From Pelagerythrobacter marensis (GTDB lineage: Bacteria; Pseudomonadota; Alphaproteobacteria; Sphingomonadales; Sphingomonadaceae), in NCBI RefSeq assembly GCF_001028625.1, contig NZ_CP011805.1:372001-436000 (forward strand): a stretch of DNA of 64,000 nt. The letters are read 5' to 3'. This document shows positions 51,877 to 61,415 of this stretch, piece by piece. A program made the position numbers and the translations under genes. How positions within the stretch are numbered: the stretch's first letter is position 1; each line of letters begins with the position of its first letter. The notes under the pieces are model-generated. The model did not search any database. It had not been told where the DNA came from and was given only the letters and a program-made list of their open reading frames with translations.

Positions 51877-53130
51877 ATGAGCCAGAAGAACGCCGTTTCC
51901 GTTGCGGAATATTCCGCCGACAGCCTCACCATCGATGACATTCGCGCGGCTGCCGCGCGAATTGCGGGTGCTGTGGTGCGCACACCGACGATGTACAGCA
52001 AAACGCTGTCGGAAATCACCGGCGCGGAGATCTGGCTCAAGTTCGAAAATCTTCAGTTCACCGCCGCCTATAAAGAACGCGGCGCTCTCAACGCGCTCCT
52101 GCTGCTGACCCCGGAACAGCGCGAACGCGGGGTCATCGCGGCTTCGGCGGGCAACCATTCGCAGGGGCTGAGCCATCACGGAACGCGCCTGGGTGTCCCG
52201 GTAACGATCGTTATGCCGCGTCCGACACCGACGGTGAAAGTCATGCAGACCGAAAGCGTAGGCGGCAACGTCGTGCTGGAGGGGGAAACGTTCGACGAGG
52301 CTTACGCCCACGCACGCAAGCTGGAAAAGGAAATGGGCCTGACCTTCGTCCATCCTTTCGACGATCCCGATGTGGCGGCCGGTGCCGGTACGGTAGCGCT
52401 GGAGATGCTCGAGGACGCTCCCGAGATCGATTGCCTCGTCACCCCGATCGGCGGCGGCGGCTTGATCTCAGGGATGGCGACGGCGGCGCGCGCGCTCCGC
52501 CCCGGCATCGATGTGGTCGGTGTGCAGGCCGCCCTGTTCCCCTCGATGTATGCCCGCGTGAAAGGCGAGGACCGCGATTGCGGGGGCGATACCCTGGCCG
52601 AAGGCATCGCCGTCAAGGCGCCCGGGGCCTTCACCTCCAAGGTGATTGCGGAGCGGGTGGACGACATCATGCTGGTGAGCGAGGAATCGCTGGAAAAGGC
52701 GGTGTCGCTCCTCCTCCAGATCGAAAAAACCGTCGTCGAAGGGGCCGGCTCGGCAGGCCTTGCCGCGGTGCTCGAGCATGGCGAGCGCTTTGCCGGGCGC
52801 AAGATCGGCCTGGTGCTGTGCGGCGGCAATATCGACACCCGGCTGCTCGCCAACGTGCTGCTGCGCGACCTCGCCCGTTCGGGACGGCTCGCGCGGCTTC
52901 GCATCACCCTGCAGGATCGGCCGGGCGCGCTCTATCGTGTCATGCGCGAGTTTGAAGCGCACAATGTGAACATCATTGAAATCTATCACCAGCGGATATT
53001 CACCAGCCTCCCTGCCAAGGGGCTGATCACCGACATCGAATGCGAGGCGCGCGACCGCGAACAGATCGATGCGCTGGTGGAATCGCTGCGCGGGCAGGGA
53101 TATTCGGTCAATCAGGTGGAACTGGCCTGA
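51877..53130 (+). CDS. ilvA: Threonine ammonia-lyase with ACT domain
   Basis: The 417-residue PLP enzyme has the lysine at K66 (FTAAYKERGALNALL), the SAGNHSQG phosphate loop, the TPIGGGGLISG glycine loop and a C-terminal ACT domain (about 330-417, LRITLQDRPGALYRVMREFEAHNVNIIEIYHQR). It converts threonine to 2-oxobutyrate for isoleucine synthesis, with the ACT domain probably for feedback control. The length suits the short, single-ACT type rather than the 500-residue two-domain IlvA of E. coli. Confidence 0.92.
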   Translation: MSQKNAVSVAEYSADSLTIDDIRAAAARIAGAVVRTPTMYSKTLSEITGAEIWLKFENLQFTAAYKERGALNALLLLTPEQRERGVIAASAGNHSQGLSHHGTRLGVPVTIVMPRPTPTVKVMQTESVGGNVVLEGETFDEAYAHARKLEKEMGLTFVHPFDDPDVAAGAGTVALEMLEDAPEIDCLVTPIGGGGLISGMATAARALRPGIDVVGVQAALFPSMYARVKGEDRDCGGDTLAEGIAVKAPGAFTSKVIAERVDDIMLVSEESLEKAVSLLLQIEKTVVEGAGSAGLAAVLEHGERFAGRKIGLVLCGGNIDTRLLANVLLRDLARSGRLARLRITLQDRPGALYRVMREFEAHNVNIIEIYHQRIFTSLPAKGLITDIECEARDREQIDALVESLRGQGYSVNQVELA

Positions 53131-53221
53131 GGCCTGTAGTCTCTGATTGTCGCCAATCGCCCGGTTGCGCGCCCGTGTCCGGCGATTCACCAATTTTCAA
53201 TTGTGCAAAATAACGTCTCGC

Positions 53222-53240
53222 TAACCATGTTATATGGTTA
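53222..53240. repeat. Inverted repeat upstream of bpt
   Basis: TAACCAT (53222-53228) and ATGGTTA (53234-53240) form a 7-bp inverted repeat with a 5-base spacer, in an AT-rich patch 90 bases before the bpt start. It may be an operator or the core of a promoter region. Confidence 0.4.
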
Positions 53241-53327
53241 AGGGACTTTTACCGCCGCCGGCTTGCGGGCATAGTCGGCGCCAGTTCGCAATACGCCGCA
53301 GCAGCCGAGAGAGGTAAACGCCAAGCC

Positions 53328-54170
53328 GTGACGGCCCCCGTACGTTTCCCCCGCTTTTTCGTGACGAGTCCTGCGCCGTGCCCTTATCTACCCGGCCGCA
53401 ACGAGCGCAAGGTGTTCACCGAGCTGAAGGGCGCGAACGCCGATGAGCTGAACGAGGCGCTGGGGCGGATCGGGTTCCGTCGCAGCCAGACGGTCGCCTA
53501 TCGGCCGAGCTGCCTCGACTGTCAGGCGTGCGTATCGGTTCGGGTGGTGGCGGACGAGTTCGCGCCGTCATCCTCCCAGAAGCGGATCATGCGGCGAAAC
53601 CGGGATCTGGAGGTTACCGAATGTCGCCCCTGGGCGACGGATGAGCAGTTCGATCTGCTGCAGCGCTATCTCGGCGTGCGCCATCCCGGCGGCGGTATGG
53701 CGTCGATGGACGAACTCGATTTCGCAGATATGGTGGAACACACTCCCGTAACCAGCTATGTGGTTGAATATCGGGAACCCTCTGACGGTTCGGGGCCGGG
53801 TCGCCTCGTCGGAGTGTGCCTGACCGATCGCCAGGGTGACGGGCTGTCGATGATCTACAGTTTCTATGACCCGGAGCATGAGGCGCGGTCTGGACTTGGT
53901 ACCTACATCATTCTCGATCACATTCGCCGAGCTGCCGAAGAAGGCCTGCCCTATGTCTACCTCGGGTACTGGGTCGAAGGGTCGCAAAGCATGCAGTACA
54001 AGATCCGCTTTCGGCCCCTGGAGCGGCTGGGCGCGGAAGGATGGCGACGTCTTGAGCGCGAGGAGCAAAGCGCCCTCATCGCCGCCGCAGTTGGCCCGCG
54101 AAGCGATACCCGCAGCGAGGCACGCCCTGCGAAGGATGGCACCGCCAGTCAGTACCGCCTGGCCGAGTAG
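53328..54170 (+). CDS. bpt: Aspartate/glutamate leucyltransferase (bacterial Bpt, ATE1-like)
   Basis: The 280-residue protein starts at a GTG and has the N-terminal cysteine segment PCPYLPGRNERKVF and RPSCLDCQACVSVRV of the ATE family, followed by SMIYSFYDPEHEARSGLGTYIILDHIRRAAE and the VYLGYWVEGSQSMQYKIRFRPLE motif. Bpt adds leucine to N-terminal Asp or Glu and so feeds proteins to ClpS-ClpAP. Its end overlaps the tamA start by 35 bases, so the two are probably co-translated. Confidence 0.93.
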   Translation: MTAPVRFPRFFVTSPAPCPYLPGRNERKVFTELKGANADELNEALGRIGFRRSQTVAYRPSCLDCQACVSVRVVADEFAPSSSQKRIMRRNRDLEVTECRPWATDEQFDLLQRYLGVRHPGGGMASMDELDFADMVEHTPVTSYVVEYREPSDGSGPGRLVGVCLTDRQGDGLSMIYSFYDPEHEARSGLGTYIILDHIRRAAEEGLPYVYLGYWVEGSQSMQYKIRFRPLERLGAEGWRRLEREEQSALIAAAVGPRSDTRSEARPAKDGTASQYRLAE

Positions 54171-56304
54171 GCTGGCCGCAGCGCTGGCGGCGCTGGGCCT
54201 GGCCACCGCCCCGCAGGCGCTGCTGGCGCAGGACCGTCAGGCTCCCGCAACGCTGGAAGACCTTATCCCTGACGCCGCCGTTGACGATCCGGAAGGCTGG
54301 GCGGAAGACGGGGTGGAGCCGGAAGCGCGCGCCGCTTTCGAACAGTTGCCCGCCATCGATCCCGGTGATCCGCTGGTCGACGATCCGGCGATTCAGGTCG
54401 CCTGGCCTGACGAAACGCCGATTCCCGTTCCCGAACCGCTTTCGGCCGAAGACGATATCGAATTTGCAGAGATCGATCGCGAGTTCTTCCGCGGTGCCCC
54501 GGAAATGGAGGTTGTCACCCTGGGCCCTGAACTGGCGCTGGGCTTTCCGATCGAGGAAGAAGCTTTCCCGCTCCGCGCCGAATTCGCAAAGCGGTTCGAG
54601 GCGCTGTCGACGGTTGAGGAACTGCAGGACGACGACAATGACGACAATATTGCCCAGCTGGCAGCGCGCGCACGCGCCGATGAAGAGCTGCTGGCGCAGC
54701 TGCTGCGGGTGTATGGCTATTACGACGCGCAGATAATCCGAACGGTGGGCGCGACACGCCAGCGTGACGACGCTGGAGAGAACCAGGCGAACGTGCGGTT
54801 CGATATCGTGCCGGGCGAACGCTATTCGTTCGGCGCGATCGATCTGGGGCAGCTGAGGCAGGCGCCGGACGGTCCGGCCTTGCGCTCCGCCTTCGGCATC
54901 GAAACGGGCGATCCGCTGTCCAGCGATGCAATCGTGCGGGAACAATTCGACCTGGATCGGGCGCTGGGCGAAACAGGATACCCCTTCGCCGAAATCGACG
55001 AACCGCAATTGCTGGTCGATCACGAGCGGACTGAAGGCGACCTGACAATGCCGGTCCGCCCCAATGGCAAATATGCGTTCGGGGAAGTGGTCAGCGGTTC
55101 GCCCGATTTCCTTTCCGGCAGCCATCTGGAAACGATCGCCCGTTTTGATCGCGGGGACGTTTATCAGCGCAGCCTGGAACAGGATCTGCGCCGCGCAATC
55201 GTGGCCACAGGCCTGGTATCCTCCGTCACGATCACGAAGCGCGAAGTCTCGCCCCCCGATGCCACCACACCCGGCGAAATTGCGCTGGATGTCGAGATGA
55301 CCGAAGCCAAGCTGCGCACGATTGCCGGCGCCATCGGCTATGGTTCGGAAGAAGGCTTCCGCATCGAAGCGAGCTGGGAACATCGCAATTTCTTCCCGCC
55401 GGAAGGCTCCATCCGCCTGCGCGGCATTGCCGGGACGCAGGAACAGCTTGCCGGTATCACGTTCCGCCGCAACAATTTCGGCGGGCGCGATCGCATTCTC
55501 AATGTCGATGCCTATGCGAGCACGATCGACAGCCCGGCGTTCGACGCACGCACGCTGGCGTTTGTCGCCAGCTACGAACGATCGTCCACCCTCCTGTTCC
55601 AGAAGCCGATCAGCTGGAGCGTCGGGCTGGAGGCGGTGGCAACGGCCGAGCGCCCACCGTCCAACGACAATTCGCCGCAGCAGGCCCGCCAGACGTATTT
55701 CGTCGGCGCCATTCCGCTGTACGTCCAGCTCGACACGACCGACGATTTGCTCGATCCCAAAGAAGGGTTCCGCGTCGCCGGCCGCTTCTCGCCCGAAGTT
55801 TCGCGCACCAATGGGGTAGAAAGCTTCTATTTGCGCAGCCAGTTCGACGCCAGCTATTACCGGCAGGTCAGCGACAGCGTCGTTGTTGCGGGCCGCGCGC
55901 GCCTTGGCACGATCCAGGGCACGGAAATCGCCAACATCGCCCCTTCGCGCAGGCTCTATGCCGGCGGGGGCGGATCGGTGCGCGGCTACGGCTACCGCGA
56001 GATCGGCCCGCATGACGATCTGGGCGATCCCACCGGCGGGCGCTCGCTGGCCGAGGTCGCTCTGGAAGCCCGTATCAGGACCGGCATGTTCGATGGTGCG
56101 CTTTCGATCGTTCCGTTCATCGATGCGGGGACGGTCAGCACTGCCACATTGCCCGACTTCGAAACGTTCCGCGTCGGCGCAGGGCTGGGCATTCGCTATC
56201 ACACCGGGTTTGGCCCGATACGTGTGGATGTCGGCGTGCCGCTCAATCCCGGCCCCGATCATAACCCGGTCGCAGTATATGTGTCGCTGGGGCAGGCGTT
56301 CTGA
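54136..56304 (+). CDS. tamA: TamA/BamA family outer membrane protein
   Basis: The 722-residue protein has a signal peptide (cleavage near LLAQ, residue 32), an acidic, Pro-rich region (about 35-165) before the first POTRA, then POTRA domains and a Bac_surface_Ag barrel (about 380-722). GGGGSVRGYGYREIGP and the end YVSLGQAF are typical. TamA works with TamB in outer-membrane lipid or autotransporter handling. The N-terminal acidic region is longer than in E. coli TamA. The ATG at 54136 gives the signal peptide; the upstream extension lies in bpt. Confidence 0.93.
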   Translation: MAPPVSTAWPSRLAAALAALGLATAPQALLAQDRQAPATLEDLIPDAAVDDPEGWAEDGVEPEARAAFEQLPAIDPGDPLVDDPAIQVAWPDETPIPVPEPLSAEDDIEFAEIDREFFRGAPEMEVVTLGPELALGFPIEEEAFPLRAEFAKRFEALSTVEELQDDDNDDNIAQLAARARADEELLAQLLRVYGYYDAQIIRTVGATRQRDDAGENQANVRFDIVPGERYSFGAIDLGQLRQAPDGPALRSAFGIETGDPLSSDAIVREQFDLDRALGETGYPFAEIDEPQLLVDHERTEGDLTMPVRPNGKYAFGEVVSGSPDFLSGSHLETIARFDRGDVYQRSLEQDLRRAIVATGLVSSVTITKREVSPPDATTPGEIALDVEMTEAKLRTIAGAIGYGSEEGFRIEASWEHRNFFPPEGSIRLRGIAGTQEQLAGITFRRNNFGGRDRILNVDAYASTIDSPAFDARTLAFVASYERSSTLLFQKPISWSVGLEAVATAERPPSNDNSPQQARQTYFVGAIPLYVQLDTTDDLLDPKEGFRVAGRFSPEVSRTNGVESFYLRSQFDASYYRQVSDSVVVAGRARLGTIQGTEIANIAPSRRLYAGGGGSVRGYGYREIGPHDDLGDPTGGRSLAEVALEARIRTGMFDGALSIVPFIDAGTVSTATLPDFETFRVGAGLGIRYHTGFGPIRVDVGVPLNPGPDHNPVAVYVSLGQAF

Positions 56305-59300
56305 TGGCGGGAGAGGACACAGTCGAAAGCGCCGGGCCCGACGAAGCGGTGGGCCAGGATGCCAGCCCTGCCAGGCGTTCGCGCCTGGGCCGTGCAGCCC
56401 GATGGGCGATTGGCATCGTGGTGGGCCTGGTCGCGGTCGTGCTGCTGGCGCTGGCCGCGCTCAATAGCCCGATTGGCAAGCGCTTCATCGTCGATCGTAT
56501 TGCCGAAGTCGCGCCCGCTTCCGGCCTGCATATCGAGATCGGGAGAATAGAAGGGGACATCTACCGCCGGGCAACCTTGCACGATGTCGTGCTGTCCGAC
56601 CCGAAGGGGCAGTTCCTGACCGTGCCGGTGACCGAGCTGGACTGGCGTCCGCTGAACTGGTTGTGGAGTGGTCTCGACGTTCGGCAACTGGTCGCTCGTC
56701 GCGGGACGCTGTTGCGCACGCCGGAATTGCTGCCCGGCGATCCCGATGCGCCGATGCTGCCCGATTTCGATATTCGGGTGGACCGACTGGAGCTGGAGAA
56801 TTTCAGGGTCGCGCGCGGTGTCGTCGACGATTCCGAACATCGCGTGGATCTTTCCGCAAAAGCGGACATTCGCGACGGGCACGTCTTCCTGGACGCTGGC
56901 GGCCAGTTGGGCCAGCGGGACACAGTTCGCCTGCTGGTCGATGCGGAGCCGGATGGCGATCGTTTCGATCTCGAACTCGATTACCGCGCCCCCCTTGGCG
57001 GCGTGATCGCCGGGCTGGCGGGGGCCGATGCCGGCTATCGCGCGCGCATCACCGGCGATGGGACGTGGAGCCAGTGGCGCGGCGCCATGCTGGTGGAGCG
57101 TGAGAACGAGCGCTTTGCCGCATTCCGGCTGACCAATCGCGCGGGCCGCTACGGCATCGTCGGCCAGGCGACACCGGCGCCGCTGCTGCAGGGGCCGGTC
57201 GCGGACCTCCTGACCGGACCGGTTTCGCTGGCCGCATTCGGGACGCTGCAGGATAGCGTGCTCGACGGCGAACTCGCGCTTCGTGCGCGCGGGATCGTCG
57301 GCGATGCGCGAGGGGCCGTCGACCTTGCCGACAATGCCTTCGACGATTTCGCGTTCGACGTACGGGTGGCGGAAGCGACCCCGATGGCCGATACCCGCGT
57401 GGAAGGGGCGCGGATCGCTGCGACGCTGGATGGGGCATTCCGCGACCTGTCGATTGGGCACCGGATCGTGCTGGACCGTTTCGTCAGCGGCACCACCGAA
57501 GCGCGCGGCCTGGTTCAGGAAGGGACCGCGACGTTTGACGGCGTGCGCTGGACCCTGCCGCTCGATCTGCGTGCGCAACAGCTCATGGTCGGGAACGACC
57601 TGATCGATCCGCGTCTGGTGCGCGGCCGCCTTTCGGGCGAGCTCGCCTACAGCGGGACGCGCATCGTGGCGGACGACCTGCGGCTCGTTTTCCCTGATGC
57701 CAGCGCGCGCTTTTCCGTCAGGGGGGAGACTCGCACCGGCGCCTATGCACTGGCCGGCCCGGTCGCGCTGCGCGGATTGCGGATAGACAATATCGGGGCA
57801 GCCAGCGGCAATGCGAAAGTTCTGTTCAAGATCGCCGATGGCGTGCCGTGGTCGCTGCGCGCGAACTTTGCCGGACGTATCGCCGATGTCAGCAATGCCA
57901 CGCTGGCCAACCTTGCAGGCCCCACAATCGGCTTCCGCGGCGGAGTGAACATGGGCGGAGCGGGGCCGATCGTGTTCCGCGATCTCACGGTCGATTCGCA
58001 GAAGCTGCAGCTCGCGCTCGACGGAGAGGTTCGCGAAGGGACGACGACGGTCGCCGGACAGGGCACGCACACCGAATACGGCCCTTTCACCGTCGAAGCG
58101 GGCCTGGATGGGGAAGGGCCGCGCGCTGCACTGGTCTTCGCCGATCCATTCCCGGCAGCGGGTCTGGAGGACGTGCGCGTCGCCATTGCGCCAAGCGAGG
58201 ATGGGTTCCTGATCGACACGCAAGGCGGCTCCATGCTCGGCGCGTTCGATGGCGAGCTGGAACTGCTCATGCCCGCAGGTGGGCCGACGCGGATAGCGAT
58301 TGACCGGCTCGATGTCTGGGAAACCCGCGTGCAGGGTGATCTGATGCTGGGCGACGAAGGGGTTTCGGGCAACCTCGCACTCGCAGGTGGTGGGCTTGAC
58401 GGCACGATAGCACTGGCGCCGCGTGCCGGCGGGCAGGCTTTCGATATCGATATCGACGGGCGCAACGCGCGGTTCGGCGGGGATACCCCCATTGCCATCG
58501 GTCGTGCCGATATCGAAGGAACCGGCCTGCTTGCCGATGGCAACACCACGATCGAAGGCAAGATGACCGCGCAGGGCCTGCAGTACGGCACGCTGTTCTT
58601 CAGCCGCCTGACTGCCGACGCGCAACTGCGCAATGGGGAAGGGGACGCCAACGTCGCCTTCACCGGTCGGCGCGGCAGCCGGCTGGGGATGCAGATCGAC
58701 GCGGAATTCGCATCCGAACGGATCGCGGTCGCGGCCCGAGGGTTCTTTGCCGGGCGGCGTATTTCCATGCCGCGCCGTGCCGTTCTCCTCGCGCAGGATA
58801 CGGGCGGCTGGGCGCTCCAGCCGACACAAGTCGGTTATGGGGACGGGATCGCGATCGCATCGGGGCGCTTCGGCGGCACCGGTCCGACCTCGCTCGAGCT
58901 GAAGATGTCGCAGATGCCGCTCTCGCTGGCTGACGCCGTGGTCCAGGATCTGGGCCTTGGCGGTACGATCTCGGGCGTGGTCGACTTCGGCGCCGACGAA
59001 AGTGGCCTGCCCACCGGAAGCGCGCGGGTGCAGGTCGACGGGCTGACCCGGTCGGGCATGGTGCTGACCTCGCGCCCGGTCGACTTGTCGCTGGTCGCGC
59101 GGCTGGGCGCGGATCAGCTGGAAACGCGTGCCGTGATCGACGAGGGTAACGAACGTCGCGGACGCCTGCAGGGTCGCATTTCCGGCCTGCCGGCTACTGG
59201 CGCGCTGTTCGATCGGCTGCGTGCGGGCAGCCTGGCGGCACAGCTTCGCTACGCCGGGCCTGCCGACGCGTTGTGGCGGCTCGCCGCGATCGACACCTTC

Positions 59301-60515
59301 GATCTGACCGGAGGCCTTTCGGTCGCCGCCAATGTCACCGGCACGCTGGCCGATCCGCAAGTGCGCGGATCGCTGGCGAGCGACAATCTGCGGCTGCGCA
59401 GCGGGCTTTCGGGCACGGATGTCACCGAAGTCAGCGCGCGGGGCGATTTTGCGGGTGCGCGCCTGCGCCTGACCCGTTTCGCCGGCAAGACCGCCGGTGG
59501 CGGTACGGTATCGGGCAGCGGGACCGTAACCTTGCAGGACCTGGGTGAGCGCGGCCCGCAAATGGATCTTCGCATCGCCGCGCGCAATGCCAGCCTGCTC
59601 AATGCCAATGGGCTGACCGCCACTGTCACGGGCCCGCTGCGGATCGTTTCCAACGGTGTCGGGGGCACCATCGCCGGGCGCCTGCTGGTCAATCGTGCGA
59701 GCTGGTCGCTGGGCATGATGGACGAAGTGCAGGACATGCCGCAGATCAAGACGCGCGAGATCAACACGCCCGCCGATTTCGGCCCCCGTGCCGCCCCCAG
59801 CGCCCCGTGGCGTTATCTGATCGACGCGCGCGCACCGTCGCGCGTGGACGTCGACGGGATGGGCCTGGACAGCGAATGGAGCGCCGACGTTCGCGTGCGC
59901 GGAACGACCGACGATCCCCGTATCGGCGGGGAGGCGGAGGTCGTGCGCGGCGAGTACACATTCGCCGGTGCGAGTTTCGAACTGACGCGCGGCCAGATCG
60001 AATTCGACGAGACGGGCCCCATCGATCCGCGGCTGGATATCCGGGCGGAGACCGAGCGTGACGGGCTGGATGTGATCGTCCAGGTGCAGGGCAACGCCAT
60101 GCAGCCGGAAATCAGCTTCTCCTCCTCCCCCGCGCTGCCGGAAGAGGAGATCCTGGCGCGCCTGCTGTTCGGCGGATCGATCACCGACCTTTCGGCCACC
60201 GATGCTCTGCAGCTGGGCGCGGCGGTCGCATCGCTGCGCGGCGGGGGCGGGCTCGACCCGATCAACCAGCTCCGCTCCGCCATCGGGCTCGATCGCCTGC
60301 GCATCGTTGGCCCGGACCCGGCGCTCGACCGCGGCACGGCCGTGGCGGTGGGCAAGAACTTCGGCCGACGCTTCTATGCGGAAATCATCACCGACGGGCA
60401 GGGCTACAGCGCGACCGAGGTGGAATTCCGCGTGACATCGTGGCTGTCACTGCTTGCCAGCGTGTCCACCATCGGCCGCGAGAGCGTGCGCGCAGAAATC
60501 AGCCGCGATTACTGA
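56304..60515 (+). CDS. tamB: Translocation and assembly module protein TamB
   Basis: The 1403-residue protein has an N-terminal membrane helix (about 30-52) and a very long repetitive beta-rich region of the AsmA/TamB type, ending in a DUF490 domain (about 1060-1403) with AEVVRGEYTFAGASFELTRGQIEFDETGPIDP and FGRRFYAEIITDGQGYSATEVEFR. Such proteins form hydrophobic troughs that carry lipids across the periplasm. Its ATG overlaps the tamA stop by one base. Confidence 0.95.
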   Translation: MAGEDTVESAGPDEAVGQDASPARRSRLGRAARWAIGIVVGLVAVVLLALAALNSPIGKRFIVDRIAEVAPASGLHIEIGRIEGDIYRRATLHDVVLSDPKGQFLTVPVTELDWRPLNWLWSGLDVRQLVARRGTLLRTPELLPGDPDAPMLPDFDIRVDRLELENFRVARGVVDDSEHRVDLSAKADIRDGHVFLDAGGQLGQRDTVRLLVDAEPDGDRFDLELDYRAPLGGVIAGLAGADAGYRARITGDGTWSQWRGAMLVERENERFAAFRLTNRAGRYGIVGQATPAPLLQGPVADLLTGPVSLAAFGTLQDSVLDGELALRARGIVGDARGAVDLADNAFDDFAFDVRVAEATPMADTRVEGARIAATLDGAFRDLSIGHRIVLDRFVSGTTEARGLVQEGTATFDGVRWTLPLDLRAQQLMVGNDLIDPRLVRGRLSGELAYSGTRIVADDLRLVFPDASARFSVRGETRTGAYALAGPVALRGLRIDNIGAASGNAKVLFKIADGVPWSLRANFAGRIADVSNATLANLAGPTIGFRGGVNMGGAGPIVFRDLTVDSQKLQLALDGEVREGTTTVAGQGTHTEYGPFTVEAGLDGEGPRAALVFADPFPAAGLEDVRVAIAPSEDGFLIDTQGGSMLGAFDGELELLMPAGGPTRIAIDRLDVWETRVQGDLMLGDEGVSGNLALAGGGLDGTIALAPRAGGQAFDIDIDGRNARFGGDTPIAIGRADIEGTGLLADGNTTIEGKMTAQGLQYGTLFFSRLTADAQLRNGEGDANVAFTGRRGSRLGMQIDAEFASERIAVAARGFFAGRRISMPRRAVLLAQDTGGWALQPTQVGYGDGIAIASGRFGGTGPTSLELKMSQMPLSLADAVVQDLGLGGTISGVVDFGADESGLPTGSARVQVDGLTRSGMVLTSRPVDLSLVARLGADQLETRAVIDEGNERRGRLQGRISGLPATGALFDRLRAGSLAAQLRYAGPADALWRLAAIDTFDLTGGLSVAANVTGTLADPQVRGSLASDNLRLRSGLSGTDVTEVSARGDFAGARLRLTRFAGKTAGGGTVSGSGTVTLQDLGERGPQMDLRIAARNASLLNANGLTATVTGPLRIVSNGVGGTIAGRLLVNRASWSLGMMDEVQDMPQIKTREINTPADFGPRAAPSAPWRYLIDARAPSRVDVDGMGLDSEWSADVRVRGTTDDPRIGGEAEVVRGEYTFAGASFELTRGQIEFDETGPIDPRLDIRAETERDGLDVIVQVQGNAMQPEISFSSSPALPEEEILARLLFGGSITDLSATDALQLGAAVASLRGGGGLDPINQLRSAIGLDRLRIVGPDPALDRGTAVAVGKNFGRRFYAEIITDGQGYSATEVEFRVTSWLSLLASVSTIGRESVRAEISRDY

Positions 60516-61183
60516 TCGGAGCCGATGGGCTTGCCGGCATAGAGGCGCGCTTCGGCCTCGCGGCGGCGGGTAAGGCCGCGCAGCACCCGCCCACCGGCAC
60601 GGTTCCAGCGCGCGAACTCGCGCAGGGCCGCCGCGTGATCGCCCGCGACATGGCGGCGCGTCAGCGTGGCGCGGGCAATGGCGCCCGTGTTGTAATGGAA
60701 ACTGACCAGGGCATCGAACTGCCCCTGCGTGGTCGCGGCATCGCCGATTGCGGCCGCGACATCGGCGGCATAGCGTTCCAGATCGTGTTCAAGCCGTGCG
60801 TCGCACTGCGCCTGAGTCCACACGGTTCCAGGCCCGATACCCGGCCCGGTTGCGCCCCAGCCGATCGTCCACGGCGCGCCGCCGGTTCCGGGGTCGGGAT
60901 AAGCCTCCACCAGCCCATCAACCCGCTTCCGCGCGCAGCCTTCGAAACGCTTGATCAGCGCGATCCCGTCGGGCCCGATCGCACGCGGACTGGAGGGGGC
61001 AGGGGGGAGACATGGACCGGGTGTTACACTGTCCTGGGGCAAAAAATCCGGCGCCGTTTCGTGCCGTTCGCCCGCCCGTTCACCCGCCCGTTCGATCGCG
61101 GCATCAAGCGCGTCGACCTCGCTCTGCCGGAACCCGCGCCCCAGCATCTGCCGGACCGTGTCGAAAATCTTCTTGCGTTGCAT
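60509..61183 (-). CDS. GH24 lysozyme (endolysin-type)
   Basis: The 224-residue protein from the ATG at 61183 has an N-terminal segment MQRKKIFDTVRQMLGRGFRQSEVDALDAAIE, a Pro-rich linker and a T4-lysozyme-type domain with the catalytic Glu in IKRFEGC and the following AYPDPGTGGAPWTIGWG motif. It has no signal peptide, so export would need a holin or another route. The last seven bases overlap the tamB 3' end in convergent orientation. No other phage gene is present, so it looks like a domesticated single gene. Confidence 0.88.
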   Translation of the reverse strand: MQRKKIFDTVRQMLGRGFRQSEVDALDAAIERAGERAGERHETAPDFLPQDSVTPGPCLPPAPSSPRAIGPDGIALIKRFEGCARKRVDGLVEAYPDPGTGGAPWTIGWGATGPGIGPGTVWTQAQCDARLEHDLERYAADVAAAIGDAATTQGQFDALVSFHYNTGAIARATLTRRHVAGDHAAALREFARWNRAGGRVLRGLTRRREAEARLYAGKPIGSDQ

Positions 61184-61361
61184 CTGACCACCTCGCCTTA
61201 TGGGAATCGAGGCGGAACAAGTAGGCAACAAATGGGCGTGTAGGAAAACGGTTTCTGCACCCAACGCCGCATTGAATCCCCGCGCAGGAGGGGGCCTCTG
61301 GCTATCGGACGCAGCACCATCGGCCTGAGACCCCCGCCTGCGCGGAGACCGGCTGGACACG

Positions 61362-61393
61362 AAAAAGGCGCCCGAACCTGGTCCGGGCGCCTT
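61362..61393 (-). terminator. Intrinsic terminator of glnA
   Basis: A 10-bp stem (61365-61374 with 61384-61393) with a nine-base loop; on the minus strand the stem is followed by a run of T (from the A run 61362-61366). It lies just past the glnA stop. Confidence 0.85.
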
Positions 61394-61415
61394 CCTCGGT
61401 GATCGGGTGCGCGGA

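Noticed and set aside
56259..59561. Minus-strand open frame of about 1100 codons opposite tamB
   Set aside because: Antisense shadow of tamB caused by codon bias; low-complexity product with no recognisable motif.
60509..61183. Lysozyme taken as sign of a prophage
   Set aside because: No integrase, portal, capsid, tail or holin gene lies nearby, and both flanks are housekeeping genes.
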